Positions 34,304 through 46,641 of a DNA stretch of 64,000 nucleotides are shown here, piece by piece. Under the pieces are notes generated by a model. The model ran no database searches and had not been told where the DNA came from. It worked only from the letters and a program-made list of their open reading frames with translations. Origin of the DNA: Prauserella endophytica (GTDB lineage Bacteria > Actinomycetota > Actinomycetes > Mycobacteriales > Pseudonocardiaceae). The first letter of the stretch is position 1; each line of letters begins with the position of its first letter. Where the stretch lies: assembly GCF_005146945.1 (NCBI RefSeq), contig NZ_SWMS01000026.1, positions 1-64,000 on the forward strand, in the 5' to 3' direction. Made by a program: the position numbers and the translations under genes.

Positions 34304-36571
34304 ATGACAGAAGCAAGCGGCATCACCGTGCACGAATCGGAAGCCGTGATCGACAACGGCCGGTTCGGCAAGCGCACGGTCCGCTTCGAGACGGGCAGGC
34401 TGGCCAAGCAGGCCGCCGGCTCGGTCGTCGCCTACCTGGACGACGAGACCATGCTGCTCTCGGCCACCACGGCCTCGAAGCAGCCGAAGGAGCACTTCGA
34501 CTTCTTCCCGCTGACCGTGGACGTCGAGGAGCGCATGTACGCCGCGGGCCGTATCCCCGGCGCGTTCTTCCGCAGGGAGGGCCGCCCCTCCACCGACGCG
34601 GTCCTGACCTGCCGCCTGATCGACCGGCCGCTGCGCCCGTCGTTCGCGGACGGACTGCGCAACGAGATCCAGATCGTCATCACGGTGCAGAGCCTGCACC
34701 CCGAGGACCCCTACGACGTGCTCGCGATCAACGCCGCGTCCGCGTCGACCCAGATCGGCGGCCTGCCGTTCTCGGGTCCGATCGGCGGCGTGCGCGTCGC
34801 GCTGATCGAGGGCCAGTGGGTCGCGTTCCCGACCTGGGCTCAGCTCGAGAAGGCCACCTTCAACATGGTTGTCGCCGGCCGGATCGTGGGTGACGACGTG
34901 GCCATCATGATGGTCGAGGCCGAGGGCACCGAGAACACGCTCGACCTGATCGGCGAGGGCGCCACCGCGCCGACCGAGCAGGTCGTGGGCGAGGGCCTGG
35001 CCGCGGCCAAGCCGTTCATCCGCGTGCTGTGCGAGGCGCAGCAGCGGCTCGCCGAGGCGGCCGCCAAGCCGACCGGCGACTTCCCGCTGTTCCCCGCCTA
35101 CCAGCAGGACGCCTACGACGCCGTCGCCGCCGTGGCGACCGAGGACCTCACCAAGGCGCTGGCCATCGCGGGCAAGCAGGACCGCGACAACGCCACCGAC
35201 GAGGTCAAGGCCGCCGTGCTGGAGAAGGTCGGCATCGGTGAGGGCGAGGCCTTCGAGGGCCGGGAGAAGGAGGTCGGTGCCGCGTTCCGCGCGCTGACCA
35301 AGAAGCTGATCCGCCAGCGCATCCTGCGGGACAAGGTGCGCATCGACGGCCGCGGCATCACCGACATCCGGCAGCTGGCCGCCGAGGTGGCCGTGATCCC
35401 GAGGGCGCACGGCTCGGCCCTGTTCGAGCGCGGCGAGACCCAGATCCTGGGTGTCACCACGCTGAACATGCTCCGCATGGAGCAGCAGCTCGACACGCTG
35501 TCGCCGGAGACGACCAAGCGCTACCTGCACCACTACAACTTCCCGCCGTTCTCCACGGGCGAGACGGGCCGTGTCGGCACGCCGAAGCGGCGCGAGATCG
35601 GCCACGGCATGCTCGCCGAGCGGGCGCTCGTGCCGGTGCTGCCGAAGCGGGACGAGTTCCCCTACGCCATCCGGCAGGTGTCGGAGGCGCTGGGCTCGAA
35701 CGGCTCCACGTCGATGGGCTCGGTCTGCGCGTCCACGATGAGCCTGTTCAACGCCGGTGTGCCGCTCAAGGCGCCGGTCGCGGGCATCGCGATGGGCCTG
35801 GTGTCCGACGAGGTGGACGGCGAGACGCGGTACGTCGCGCTGACCGACATCCTCGGCGCCGAGGACGCCTTCGGTGACATGGACTTCAAGGTCGCGGGCA
35901 CCAAGGACTTCATCACGGCCCTGCAGCTCGACACCAAGCTCGACGGCATCCCGTCCGACGTGCTGGCCGGTGCCCTCAACCAGGCCAAGGACGCGCGGCT
36001 GACGATCCTCGAGGTGATGGCCGAGGCGATCGCCGAGCCGGACGAGATGAGCCCGTACGCGCCGCGCGTGACCAGCGTGAAGATCCCGGTCGACAAGATC
36101 GGCGAGGTCATCGGCCCGAAGGGCAAGATGATCAACTCGATCACCGAGGAGACCGGCGCCGACATCTCCATCGAGGACGACGGCACGATCTACGTCGGCG
36201 CCGCCGACGGCCCGTCCGCGACCGCCGCGATCGACAAGATCAACGCGATCGCCAACCCGCAGCTGCCGAAGGTCGGCGAGCGCTTCCTCGGCACGGTCGT
36301 CAAGACGGCCGCGTTCGGCGCGTTCGTCTCCCTGCTGCCGGGCAAGGACGGCCTCGTGCACATCTCCAAGCTGGGCAACGGCAAGCGGATCGCCAAGGTC
36401 GAGGACGTCGTGAACGTCGGCGACAAGCTCCGCGTGGAGATCGCCGACATCGACAACCGCGGCAAGATCAGCCTCGTCCTCGTCAACGACGAGGAGGAGC
36501 AGGCCGAGGGCGGCAAGCCGGCCGAGGCCGAGCAGGCCGAGGAGAAGGCCGAGGACACCGCCGCCAAGTAA
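34304..36571 (+). CDS. pnp: Polyribonucleotide nucleotidyltransferase (PNPase)
   Basis: 755 aa from ATG 34304 behind ACGAGGAG. Two RNase PH domains (first with [13 protein letters not shown] and [23 protein letters not shown]; second with [11 protein letters not shown]-type [30 protein letters not shown] and the FTAL-like active site FNAGVPL...[19 protein letters not shown]), then KH ([13 protein letters not shown]) and S1 ([20 protein letters not shown]) domains and an acidic tail. 3'-5' phosphorolytic RNA decay. A 229-bp leader separates it from rpsO, typical of PNPase autoregulation. Confidence 0.97.
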   Translation: MTEASGITVHESEAVIDNGRFGKRTVRFETGRLAKQAAGSVVAYLDDETMLLSATTASKQPKEHFDFFPLTVDVEERMYAAGRIPGAFFRREGRPSTDAVLTCRLIDRPLRPSFADGLRNEIQIVITVQSLHPEDPYDVLAINAASASTQIGGLPFSGPIGGVRVALIEGQWVAFPTWAQLEKATFNMVVAGRIVGDDVAIMMVEAEGTENTLDLIGEGATAPTEQVVGEGLAAAKPFIRVLCEAQQRLAEAAAKPTGDFPLFPAYQQDAYDAVAAVATEDLTKALAIAGKQDRDNATDEVKAAVLEKVGIGEGEAFEGREKEVGAAFRALTKKLIRQRILRDKVRIDGRGITDIRQLAAEVAVIPRAHGSALFERGETQILGVTTLNMLRMEQQLDTLSPETTKRYLHHYNFPPFSTGETGRVGTPKRREIGHGMLAERALVPVLPKRDEFPYAIRQVSEALGSNGSTSMGSVCASTMSLFNAGVPLKAPVAGIAMGLVSDEVDGETRYVALTDILGAEDAFGDMDFKVAGTKDFITALQLDTKLDGIPSDVLAGALNQAKDARLTILEVMAEAIAEPDEMSPYAPRVTSVKIPVDKIGEVIGPKGKMINSITEETGADISIEDDGTIYVGAADGPSATAAIDKINAIANPQLPKVGERFLGTVVKTAAFGAFVSLLPGKDGLVHISKLGNGKRIAKVEDVVNVGDKLRVEIADIDNRGKISLVLVNDEEEQAEGGKPAEAEQAEEKAEDTAAK

Positions 36572-36599
36572 GGCCCACGCGGTAGCCGAACAACTGTGA

Positions 36600-38789
<2,190 letters not shown>

Positions 38790-38796
38790 GCGCACG

Positions 38797-39246
38797 GTGA
38801 GGGCTCGCAATGTGGCCATCGCGCTCACCGTCGCGGTGGCCGTGTACCTCGTGCTGCTCGCAGGCCGCGCGGTCGCGTTGCTGCGCACGGGGGAGACGGT
38901 GCCGGTGCTGCTCGGCGTGGCGGTGCTCGTTCTGCCGCTGCTGGGCGTGTGGATGCTGGTCACCACCTGGCGGTCGGGCAACCAGGTGCAGCGGCTCGCG
39001 CGCAGGCTCGACGCCGAGGGTGGCCTTCCCGACGTGTCGGATCTGCCGAGGAGGCCGTCCGGCCGGGTCGACCGTCAGGCGGCCGACGCCTGGTTCGACG
39101 AACGGCGGGCCGAGGTGGAGGCCGAGCCGGAGGACTGGCGGCGCTGGTACCGGCTGGCCCACGCCTACGACATCGCCGGCGACCGCCGCCGCGCCCGCGC
39201 GACGATGCGCAAGGCGATCGAGCTCGAGGCCGCCGACCGGGCCTAG
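38797..39246 (+). CDS. Membrane protein with C-terminal TPR-like motif
   Basis: 149 aa. Two transmembrane helices (~5-27 and ~35-58) then a cytoplasmic region with RAEVEAEPEDWRRWYRLAHAYDIAGDRRRARATMRKAIELE, a single TPR-like helical pair. GTG 38797 is 7 bp after the dapB stop, so cotranscription with dapB is likely. A conserved actinobacterial neighbour of dapB; function unknown. Ends in a convergent gap with a palindromic element. Confidence 0.8.
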   Translation: MRARNVAIALTVAVAVYLVLLAGRAVALLRTGETVPVLLGVAVLVLPLLGVWMLVTTWRSGNQVQRLARRLDAEGGLPDVSDLPRRPSGRVDRQAADAWFDERRAEVEAEPEDWRRWYRLAHAYDIAGDRRRARATMRKAIELEAADRA

Positions 39247-39288
39247 CGAGGGGTCAGACGTGGGCCTCGCGCCACGGCAGCCATGCCT

Positions 39289-39341
39289 GCAGTGAAGGCC
39301 ACCATGCCTGCGTTCAACGCAGTGATGGTGGCCTTCACTGC
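39289..39341. repeat. Short double-palindrome element, copy D
   Basis: Palindromes at 39289-39311 (GCAGTGAAGG-CCA-CCATGCCTGC) and 39319-39341 (GCAGTGATGG-TGG-CCTTCACTGC) with 7-base spacer GTTCAAC. Same design as copies C and E. It fills the gap between the ends of two convergent genes (39246 and 39354). Preceded by a degenerate piece GCAGCCATGCCTGC at ~39277. Confidence 0.9.
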
Positions 39342-39353
39342 GGTTGGAACGGG

Positions 39354-39872
39354 TCAGATGAGGTTGGCGAACAGCGCGGGTGACGCGGCGAGCACGCTGA
39401 ACCGGACGAACCGGCCGAGCAGCCCGGCGCCCACGAATGTCGCCATCCGCATCCGCACGAGGCCGGCCAGCACACTCGTCGCCATGAACGGCGGGAGACC
39501 GATGATCGCGCTGATGCCGTAGGTGCCGTTCATCCAGTGCGGATGGCGGTGGCAGCGCTCGCGCAGCGCCTCCAGCCACGCCCGCAGCCGCTTGGTCCGC
39601 AGGTGCCAGCGGTACCGGCGGGCCGATGGTGGGCGCTCGCGGTGGAGCCTGCGGTGCAGCATGTCCGGGAGGCGGATGGAGCCGCGCGCGGCGAGGAAGT
39701 ACAGCAGCTTCCCCGCGATCTGGCCGATCGCCACAGCGGCGCCGACGGCTAGCCACGGGATGCCGTTCTCACTGGTCATGAGCCCGATGACGAACACCTC
39801 GATGCTGATGACCGGGACCACGGCGGAGCCGAAAGCGACTCCGAGCGTGAGAGCCAGCCAGGCAAGCACCAA
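39354..39872 (-). CDS. VTT/DedA-like small membrane protein
   Basis: 172 aa. Hydrophobic helices at ~1-32, ~38-60, ~118-140 and ~150-170 around a very basic central loop (RRLHRERPPSARRYRWHLRTKRLR). The re-entrant pattern with G-x-x-x-G in VGAAVAIGQIAGKLLYFLAARG resembles SNARE-associated (DedA/VTT) proteins but is shorter than full DedA. Function unknown; DedA proteins flip lipid carriers. ATG/GTG start with weak upstream signals. Confidence 0.65.
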   Translation of the reverse strand: MVLAWLALTLGVAFGSAVVPVISIEVFVIGLMTSENGIPWLAVGAAVAIGQIAGKLLYFLAARGSIRLPDMLHRRLHRERPPSARRYRWHLRTKRLRAWLEALRERCHRHPHWMNGTYGISAIIGLPPFMATSVLAGLVRMRMATFVGAGLLGRFVRFSVLAASPALFANLI

Positions 39873-40015
39873 GAGCCTCCAGGAAAAGTGATCGGTTCAC
39901 GGTAGCGCGAACGTGTGTCGCCCGAGTGAGTTTTGCTTGATCTTCAAGGAGTGCGTGCCCCGGACGCTCACTTGATCGTCAGTGTCCGGAAACCTTGGGC
40001 TGGCAACCTAGCGCA

Positions 40016-40627
40016 GTGGCCACGTCCGCCCCTCGGCACCCCTCCGCCTCCCGGATCGCGCACCGCTTCGCCGTCTTCTGCTCGGCGGTGACGTCCCGGT
40101 TGCCCTTCGGTCTCTCCCGGATCGTCCCGCCGACGTTCCTCGGCTTCGCGCTCATCAACAGCGGCACGTTCGGGGTGGACCTGCTCCTGCTCACGCTCCT
40201 GCACGGCGGGCTGGAGCTGCCCATCGCCATTTCGGTGAGCGTGGCCTACGCGATCGCGTTCGGGCTGGCGTTCGTGCTCAACCGTACCTTCAACTTCCGC
40301 TCGCACGCCCCTGTCGGGCGGCAGGCTGTGCTGTACGCCATCGCGGTGGTGGTCAACTATGTCGCGTTCATCCTCGGCGTGGGCGCGGGGCTCACGGCGC
40401 TCGGTCTCGACTACCACCTCGCGCGGCTGCTCGCTGGCGGCTGTGAGGGCGTGTTCATGTACAGCGTGATGCGCTGGGTTGTCTTCCGCGAGCCTCGCGG
40501 CTCAGTCGCGGAGCCGAAGGTCGAGCGAACCGGTGAGGCGCAGCTCGCGCACGGTGCGCTCGCCGGTGTCGAGGGTGCGGACGGTGCCGTCGGGATGCCA
40601 GCCCACGCCCCGGAAGAACGCCAGTGA
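40016..40627 (+). CDS. GtrA-family membrane protein with unusual C-terminal extension
   Basis: 203 aa from GTG 40016. Four transmembrane helices of the GtrA/DPMS family ([58 protein letters not shown] and LLAGGCEGVFMYSVMRWVVFRE). GtrA proteins help move lipid-linked sugars across the membrane. The usual C terminus is WVVFRE; here the frame continues ~41 residues, all antisense to the convergent acetyltransferase gene (126-bp overlap). Loss of the original stop codon is one explanation. Confidence 0.8.
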   Translation: MATSAPRHPSASRIAHRFAVFCSAVTSRLPFGLSRIVPPTFLGFALINSGTFGVDLLLLTLLHGGLELPIAISVSVAYAIAFGLAFVLNRTFNFRSHAPVGRQAVLYAIAVVVNYVAFILGVGAGLTALGLDYHLARLLAGGCEGVFMYSVMRWVVFREPRGSVAEPKVERTGEAQLAHGALAGVEGADGAVGMPAHAPEERQ

Positions 40628-41062
40628 CGCCGGGTCGGACTGCGCGGCCCAGGTGACGCCGCGCTCGGCTCCGCGCTCGCGCAACCCGGCCGCCGCGGCC
40701 GCCAGCAGGCGACCGCCGTGGCCCCGGCGGCCCCAGCGCGGCTCGACGAGCACGGTGGCGATCAGCCCGGTGCGGGCGGCGTCGGCCGGCAGCGTGCCGT
40801 CGGCGGCGGCGATCTCCTCCTCGGGTGCCCGGCCGGCGGCGCAGAAGCCGACCGCGAACTCGCCCTCGAGCGCGAGGTAGACGTCGCTGCCGGGGTGCTC
40901 GATCGCCTCCAGCCAGTGCTGGGTCAGCTCGTCCGCGTCGAGCATGTCGAGCGCGGCGGGGCCGAGGAGCTCCGCGTACGCCGCGTGCCACGTGACCCGC
41001 TGGATGCGGGCGATCTCGGCGGCGTCGGCGATGGTGGCGAGGTGGACCGCGGCGGTGCTCAT
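40502..41062 (-). CDS. GNAT-family N-acetyltransferase
   Basis: 186 aa. RIQRVTWHAAYAELLG start, LEGEFAVGFCAAG beta strands, and the acetyl-CoA loop VEPRWGRRGHGGRLLAAAAAGLRERG (Q/RxxGxG/A variant) with a C-terminal AFFRGVGWHPDG. Substrate unknown. ATG 41062 is six bases after TAGCGT (leaderless type). Shares its last 126 bp with the end of the GtrA gene on the other strand; codon-usage quality favours this strand in the overlap. Confidence 0.85.
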   Translation of the reverse strand: MSTAAVHLATIADAAEIARIQRVTWHAAYAELLGPAALDMLDADELTQHWLEAIEHPGSDVYLALEGEFAVGFCAAGRAPEEEIAAADGTLPADAARTGLIATVLVEPRWGRRGHGGRLLAAAAAGLRERGAERGVTWAAQSDPASLAFFRGVGWHPDGTVRTLDTGERTVRELRLTGSLDLRLRD

Positions 41063-41121
41063 ACCCGCACGCTAGCGGCTCGCGCGGAAAGTGTCGGAGG
41101 GTCCTGGCAGCATGGCTGACC

Positions 41122-42333
41122 GTGAGAACAATGAGCTTGCCCGTGGCACGGCGCACCGCGCTGGCCGCGCAGGGATTCGCGGACCCGCGCCCGCCGGGGC
41201 CGCCCACGAGGCGACATCTGGCGCGGGTGCTGTCGCGAGTGCAGCTCATTCAGCTCGACTCGGTGAACGTCGCGGTCAGGGCCCACTACGCGCCGTTGTT
41301 CGCGCGGCTCGGCGCGTACGACCCGGCGCTGATCGACGACGCGGCGTGGTCCCACAGCGCGCGCAAGCCGAGGCTGCTCGTGGAGTACTGGGCCCACGAG
41401 GCGAGCCTGGTGCCGGTGGGGGACTGGCCGCTGTTGCACTCCGGCGCGAAGCGGCAGGGCTGGTGGCGCAACTACGGCAGGCTCGCCGAGCGGTCGCCGT
41501 CGCTGGTCGACGACGTGCTGGCCGTGGTCAAGGAGCTGGGCCCGGTGGGCGCGGGCGCGATCGAGAAGGAGATCGTCGGCGAGTCGGGCCGGACGCCGGG
41601 CGCGTGGTGGGACCGCTCGGAGGTGAAGAAGATCTGCGAGTGGCTCTTCGGGATGGGCCAGCTCACCACCGGCACGCGACGCGGCTTCGAACGGCTCTAC
41701 GACCTCACCGAGCGGGTGGTGCCGCCGGACGTGCTGGCGCACCGGGTCGACGCGGCGGAGGGCGCGCGGCAGCTCGTCGAGCGGTCGGCACGGGCACTGG
41801 GCGTGGCGACCGAGACCGATCTGCGGGACTACTACCGGCTCGGGCCCGAGGTGACCAGGCGGGCCGTGGCGGAGCTCGTCGAGGAAGGCACGCTGGAGCC
41901 GGTGCGCGTGCAGTCGTGGCGGCAGCAGGCATACCGGCACGCCGCCGCGAAGGCGCCGAGGGCGATCACCGGGCGGGCGCTGCTGTGCCCGTTCGACCCG
42001 CTGATCTGGGAACGGGCGCGCACCGAGCGGCTGTTCGGCTTCCGGTACCGCATCGAGATCTACGTGCCCGAGCCCCAGCGGGTCCACGGCTACTACGTGT
42101 TCCCGTTCCTGCTCGACGGCGAGCTCGTCGCACGCGTGGACCTCAAGGCCGACCGGGCGGCCGGCGTGCTGCGCGTGCCGGGCGCGTTCGCCGAGCCGAG
42201 CGCCGACCACGCGCGGGTCGCCGCTGAGCTGGCCGCCGAGCTCTCGCTGATGGCCGGCTGGCTTGGGCTCGGCGGCGTCGAGGTGGGGGAGCGGGGTGAT
42301 CTCGCGACGACACTGGGGAGGCTCACGCGCTGA
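41122..42333 (+). CDS. YcaQ/AlkX-type winged-helix DNA glycosylase
   Basis: 403 aa. HTH_42 family: QLIQLDSVNVAVRAHY carries the QLD catalytic motif of YcaQ/AlkX/AlkZ glycosylases, which unhook interstrand crosslinks and excise bulky alkyl adducts; later LLCPFDPLIWERARTERLFGFRYRIEIYVPEPQRVHGYYVFPFLL is the conserved C-terminal part. In antibiotic producers AlkZ relatives give self-resistance, but nothing here indicates such a cluster. Overlaps the convergent MFS gene by 11 bp. Confidence 0.85.
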   Translation: MRTMSLPVARRTALAAQGFADPRPPGPPTRRHLARVLSRVQLIQLDSVNVAVRAHYAPLFARLGAYDPALIDDAAWSHSARKPRLLVEYWAHEASLVPVGDWPLLHSGAKRQGWWRNYGRLAERSPSLVDDVLAVVKELGPVGAGAIEKEIVGESGRTPGAWWDRSEVKKICEWLFGMGQLTTGTRRGFERLYDLTERVVPPDVLAHRVDAAEGARQLVERSARALGVATETDLRDYYRLGPEVTRRAVAELVEEGTLEPVRVQSWRQQAYRHAAAKAPRAITGRALLCPFDPLIWERARTERLFGFRYRIEIYVPEPQRVHGYYVFPFLLDGELVARVDLKADRAAGVLRVPGAFAEPSADHARVAAELAAELSLMAGWLGLGGVEVGERGDLATTLGRLTR

Positions 42334-43705
42334 CGACACGCCGGTCACGCTGCCGGAGTGACCACGCGGTGGCGGTGGTGGCGACGACGGCCCCGGCCGC
42401 GACGACGGTCATGCCCGCGGTGAAGCCGCCCGCCGCGCCGGGCACGCTCGTCCACAGCATGGCGCCGAGCGCGGGACCGAGGGCGAAGCCGAGCGTCCGC
42501 AGCAGCGCGCTGATGCCGCTGGAGGTGCCCATCAGCTCGGGTGGGGTGTGGGCCAGCACCGTGGCCGCGTTGGGGCCGGCGAACAGCCCGTTGCCGACTC
42601 CGACCAGCGCCAGCCGCAACGCCAGGTCGAGGCCGCTCGTGTCGCCGTCGGTGAACAGCAGGCTGACGGTGCCCGCCAGCACCACGACCGTGCCTGCGAA
42701 GGCCACGGGCCGGTTGCCGACGCGGTCGGCCAGCACCCCGGCGATGGGTGAGGACACGGCCATGCCCGCGGAGAGGGCGAGCAACACCACACCGATCCGC
42801 GCTGGCGAGGCGTGCCGCACCTCGGTGAGGAAGTAGGGCACGAGGAAGTTCAGCGCGCCCACGCCCGTGAGAATCAGCGGCAGGGCGAGGAACGGCAGCC
42901 GCAGCGTGCGCCGGGTCAGCAGCCCGCGGACCGGCCGGGACTCCGGCAGCCGGGTGTACGCGGCGAGCGCCACGACCGTGACAGCGCCGAGCAGCGCGGG
43001 AAGCGCGGCACCCGCCGAGCGTCCGAGCAGGTCGAGCGTCAGGAACAGGGCCGTCCCGGCCAGGCCGAGCACGAACGTTTCGCGAGCGAACCGCAGGTCC
43101 GGCCTTGGCAGGCCCTCGCGACCGGGCAGCCGGGAGGGGATGGCCCGCACGCCCGCCCACACGGCGGCCAGCACGATCGGCACGTTGAGCAGGAACACCG
43201 AGCGCCAGCCGTAGGCGTCGGCGAGCAGGCCGCCCAGCGCGGGGCCCGCGACGCCGCTGAGCGGGATGAGCGTGAGCACGATGCTCATCGCCCGCGCCCG
43301 GTGCTGGGGACGGACCGACGCCGCCACGATCGGCATCGCGACGACGTTGACGAGGCTGCCGAACACGCCCTGCACGGCGCGGCCGAGCAGCAGCACGCCC
43401 ATCGTCGGGGCCACGGCGATCAGCACGCTCGCGACGCCGAAACCGGAGACCGCCAGCACGAACGCCGGCAGCGGCCCCGCGCGGTCGAGCCAGCGCCCGG
43501 CCGGCACGCTCAAGGCGAACAGCGGCAGGGAGTAGGCGAGCAGCACCCACTGGGTGAGCGCCGGTTCGGCGCCGAGGTCGGCACCTAGTGCGGGCAGGGC
43601 GACCGCGACCACGGTCATGTCGAGTGCCACGAGCACCACGCCAAGGGAGACGGCGGCGACGGCGCTCCAGCGGGTGCGTGGTTCGGTGGTGGGTGTCTCG
43701 GCCAT
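42323..43705 (-). CDS. MFS drug transporter, DHA2/EmrB-like
   Basis: 460 aa, 12-14 transmembrane helices. Helix 1 VSLGVVLVALDMTVVAVALPALGADLGAEPALTQWVLLAYSL is the EmrB-type signature with the motif D1; GRWLDRAGPLPAFVLAV is motif A, and VLTLIPLSGVAGPALGGLL is motif C of antiporters. Likely proton-driven efflux of hydrophobic compounds. Lies downstream of a LuxR-type regulator on the same strand (48-bp gap) and may belong to its transcription unit. Confidence 0.88.
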   Translation of the reverse strand: MAETPTTEPRTRWSAVAAVSLGVVLVALDMTVVAVALPALGADLGAEPALTQWVLLAYSLPLFALSVPAGRWLDRAGPLPAFVLAVSGFGVASVLIAVAPTMGVLLLGRAVQGVFGSLVNVVAMPIVAASVRPQHRARAMSIVLTLIPLSGVAGPALGGLLADAYGWRSVFLLNVPIVLAAVWAGVRAIPSRLPGREGLPRPDLRFARETFVLGLAGTALFLTLDLLGRSAGAALPALLGAVTVVALAAYTRLPESRPVRGLLTRRTLRLPFLALPLILTGVGALNFLVPYFLTEVRHASPARIGVVLLALSAGMAVSSPIAGVLADRVGNRPVAFAGTVVVLAGTVSLLFTDGDTSGLDLALRLALVGVGNGLFAGPNAATVLAHTPPELMGTSSGISALLRTLGFALGPALGAMLWTSVPGAAGGFTAGMTVVAAGAVVATTATAWSLRQRDRRVVSA

Positions 43706-43753
43706 GACCCGAGCGTCGGGCTAAGGTGCCCGCCCGCGCATGAGGCACGAGCC

Positions 43754-46579
43754 CTATTCCGGCGTGCCGAGCAGACCGTGCCGGTGGGCGGTGGCCGCGG
43801 CCTCGACGCGGTTGGCGACGCCGAGCTTGCCGAGGATGTTCGACACGTGCACGCTCGCCGTCTTCGGTGAGATGAACAGCCGCTCGCCGATCTCGCGGTT
43901 GCTCAGGCCTTCGGCCACGAGTCGCAGGATGTCCAGCTCGCGCGCGGTCAGGCCGAATCGGGGCTGCTCGCCGGTGCCGTCCTCGCCGGGAAGGCCGATC
44001 CGGGCTCGCCTGGCCAGCGCCGTGACAGCGTCGTGTAGCGGCCGGGCGCCGAGGGCCTCGGTCAGCTCTGCGGCTCTGCGCAACGGGACCACCGCCGCGT
44101 CGCGCCCGGCGCCCGTGGCCAGCCGAGCCTCGGCCAGACCCAGGAGCGCTGTCGCCAGGTGCAGCGGGTGGCCGAGCGGTTCCCACGCCGCCACCGCGGT
44201 CTCCCACAGCGCCTGGTCGGGCTGCTGCTGGGCCCGCGCCGCCTCGGCCTCGAACGTGCGCGCCTCCGCCGCCTGGACCGGTCCGGCGATCCGGGTGCCG
44301 GCCGCCTGGCCGATCAGCGTCCCGAGGAGCGCGAGGTCTCCGGCCGCGCCCGCCACGCGCGCGCCGACCACCAGCAGCGGCCACGTGAAGCGGGACGAGA
44401 CCGCGAGATGGGGGAACTCCAGCGCGGGCGGGACGATCTTCGCCGCCTCGGCGGGCTCACCACGGGCGAGAGCCAGCTCGGCCTCGAGCCGGGGCACGAG
44501 CAACAGTGTCGGCGGCGGCGCCGACCCGGTGCTGTGTGCCTTCGCCCGTGCGGCGAGATCGGCCGCGGTGTCGAGCTCGCCGCGGTGCAGCGCGAGGTAG
44601 GCCTTGTAGGCCAGCAGGTTCGTGTGGGTGGTGCCCTGCTGGGTGAGCTCCATAGCGTGGTCGAGCGACTCGGCCGCCTCGGCCCAGCGCCCGGCCAGCA
44701 GCAGGGTGCCGATCAGGTCGACGGCGTGCTCGGGCCCCGCCGACCGCGCGAGCCCGGCCTGGTGCGCGGCGGCCAGTCCGCGGCGGGCGACCTCCTCGGA
44801 CTCGGCGAGCCTGCCGTAGGCCTGGAGCAGGTGTGCCTCGAACCGCAGTGACCGCAGCCGGACCCCGTCCGCGCCCGCGCTCTCCGCCAGCGCGCGGGCC
44901 TTGGCCAGCAGCGGCAGCTGGCCGTCGAGGTCACCGATCCGGGCGGCGAGCACCGCGAGCGTGATCAGGGCTGAGGCCTCGGTGGCGTCGTCGCCCGCCG
45001 CGCTGGCCTCCTCCCGCGCGAGCTCGGCCGCGTGCCGCGCCTCGTCGGGCAGCGGCACCACGAGCAGGTGTTCGGCGAGCGAGTTCAGCAGGGCGCCGCG
45101 AGTCGGATGCCCGGCCGGGAGGAGGCGGACCGCGGCGTGGTGGTCGTCGAGCGCGCCGCCCGTGCCGAGCCGTCCGCGCAGCCGGGCGCGCAGGTCGAGC
45201 AGCAGGGCCACGCGGGCGGCGTGCGTGCCGCGGTCGAGCTCGGCGAGTGCGGCGGTGGCGAGCCGCTCGCCGCGTTCCGGCTCCCCGGCCAGCGCGGCGG
45301 CGTGGGCGGCGTGCTCCAGCACCGCCGCCCGGTCGTGGCCGATGCGCTCGGCGCCGTCCGAGACGTCGGGCCAGAGTTCGAGGACGCGTTCGAGCATGCG
45401 GAGCTCCTCCGCGTGGGCCAGCGACCGGCGGGCGGAGCCGGCCGCCTCCCACGCGGCGGCGAGCGCGCCGGGTGCGTCGCCCGCGGCGGAGAGGTGGTGG
45501 GCCAGCCGCGAGTGCGCGCCGGGAACGCCGGCCAGCACCGCGGCGTAGCGGGCGTGCAGGGCGACCCGCTCGCCCGGCAGCAGGCTCGCGTGGACGGCGT
45601 CGCGGATCAGCGCGTGCCGGAACACGTAGTCGTCGCCGTCGACGAGCAGCGTCCCGGCGTCGACGGCGGCGCGGACAGCGTCGGTGACGTCGCCGTGGTG
45701 CACGGCGGCCAGCACGGAGTGCGGCACCCTGGCCCCGCCGACGGCGGCGGCCCGCAGCACCTCCCGCCCCGCCTTCGGCAGTTGCTCGACGCCCGCGAGC
45801 AGCAGGTCCTCCAGCGAGGCCGGAACCGTGGTCCCCGGACCGCTGTCGACCAGCGCCTCGACGAAGAGCGGGTTGCCGTCGCTGCGCGCGATGATCCCCC
45901 GCAGCGACTCCGGATCGGGCTCGTCGCCGAGGATTCCGCGGACCTGGGCGACGACGGCTGCGTTGGTCAGCCTCCGCAGCTCCAGCCGCTCCACCCACGG
46001 CACGCGGCCGAGGCCCGCGAGCAGCGCGCGCACCGGGTGGGCGCGGCCGAGCTCGTCGGAGCGGTGGGTGACGAGCAGGAGCGTCCCGGGGGCGGCTCGC
46101 TGGTTGCGCACCAGGAAGTCGATGAGGTCGCGGCTGGAGCGGTCGGCCCAGTGGATGTCCTCGAGGACGAGCACCACGGGCCGCGCTGCCGCGAGCCGGG
46201 CCAGAAGCGCGAGCAGCCCCTCGAACAGGCGCAGGCGCGCGTCGTCGCCGGAGCGCGGGGCGGGGGCGAGCAGCAGCGGGGCGAGCGTCTCTCGCTCGGT
46301 GCCGGTGAGCTCGCCGGGCAGTCCGCGGAGCGCGGCGACGAACGGGGCGAACGGCAGTCCGTCACCCGAGACGTCGAGGCAGCCGCCGGACAGGACGAGC
46401 ACGTTCCCTGGGCCGGTGCGGAGGAACTCCTCGACCAGGCGGGACTTGCCGACGCCCGCCTCGCCTCCGATCAGGACCGTGGCCGGGTCGCCCGCCGTCG
46501 CGATGGCGAACGCCGCGGCGAGCCGGGCGGATTCCTCGCGGCGGCCCGCGAAGACCGGGCTCACGACCTGACTGCACAT
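43754..46579 (-). CDS. Large ATPase transcriptional regulator of the LuxR family (LAL type)
   Basis: 941 aa from ATG 46579 (GTG 46585 alternative; TACGCT just upstream). N-terminal AAA/STAND ATPase: Walker A GGEAGVGKSRL (~38-48), Walker B VVLVLEDIHWADRSS; a long central tetratricopeptide-like, Ala/Leu-rich region; C-terminal LuxR HTH GLTARELDILRLVAEGLSNREIGERLFISPKTASVHVSNIL. Typical of MalT/LAL regulators that act as ATP-dependent activators. May control the MFS transporter gene just downstream. Confidence 0.92.
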   Translation of the reverse strand: MCSQVVSPVFAGRREESARLAAAFAIATAGDPATVLIGGEAGVGKSRLVEEFLRTGPGNVLVLSGGCLDVSGDGLPFAPFVAALRGLPGELTGTERETLAPLLLAPAPRSGDDARLRLFEGLLALLARLAAARPVVLVLEDIHWADRSSRDLIDFLVRNQRAAPGTLLLVTHRSDELGRAHPVRALLAGLGRVPWVERLELRRLTNAAVVAQVRGILGDEPDPESLRGIIARSDGNPLFVEALVDSGPGTTVPASLEDLLLAGVEQLPKAGREVLRAAAVGGARVPHSVLAAVHHGDVTDAVRAAVDAGTLLVDGDDYVFRHALIRDAVHASLLPGERVALHARYAAVLAGVPGAHSRLAHHLSAAGDAPGALAAAWEAAGSARRSLAHAEELRMLERVLELWPDVSDGAERIGHDRAAVLEHAAHAAALAGEPERGERLATAALAELDRGTHAARVALLLDLRARLRGRLGTGGALDDHHAAVRLLPAGHPTRGALLNSLAEHLLVVPLPDEARHAAELAREEASAAGDDATEASALITLAVLAARIGDLDGQLPLLAKARALAESAGADGVRLRSLRFEAHLLQAYGRLAESEEVARRGLAAAHQAGLARSAGPEHAVDLIGTLLLAGRWAEAAESLDHAMELTQQGTTHTNLLAYKAYLALHRGELDTAADLAARAKAHSTGSAPPPTLLLVPRLEAELALARGEPAEAAKIVPPALEFPHLAVSSRFTWPLLVVGARVAGAAGDLALLGTLIGQAAGTRIAGPVQAAEARTFEAEAARAQQQPDQALWETAVAAWEPLGHPLHLATALLGLAEARLATGAGRDAAVVPLRRAAELTEALGARPLHDAVTALARRARIGLPGEDGTGEQPRFGLTARELDILRLVAEGLSNREIGERLFISPKTASVHVSNILGKLGVANRVEAAATAHRHGLLGTPE

Positions 46580-46641
46580 GACCACGCCGAGCGTAGCGCC
46601 GCCGCGGCGTGGTGACGGCTCCTTTCGCGCCCCGGCTGGAT

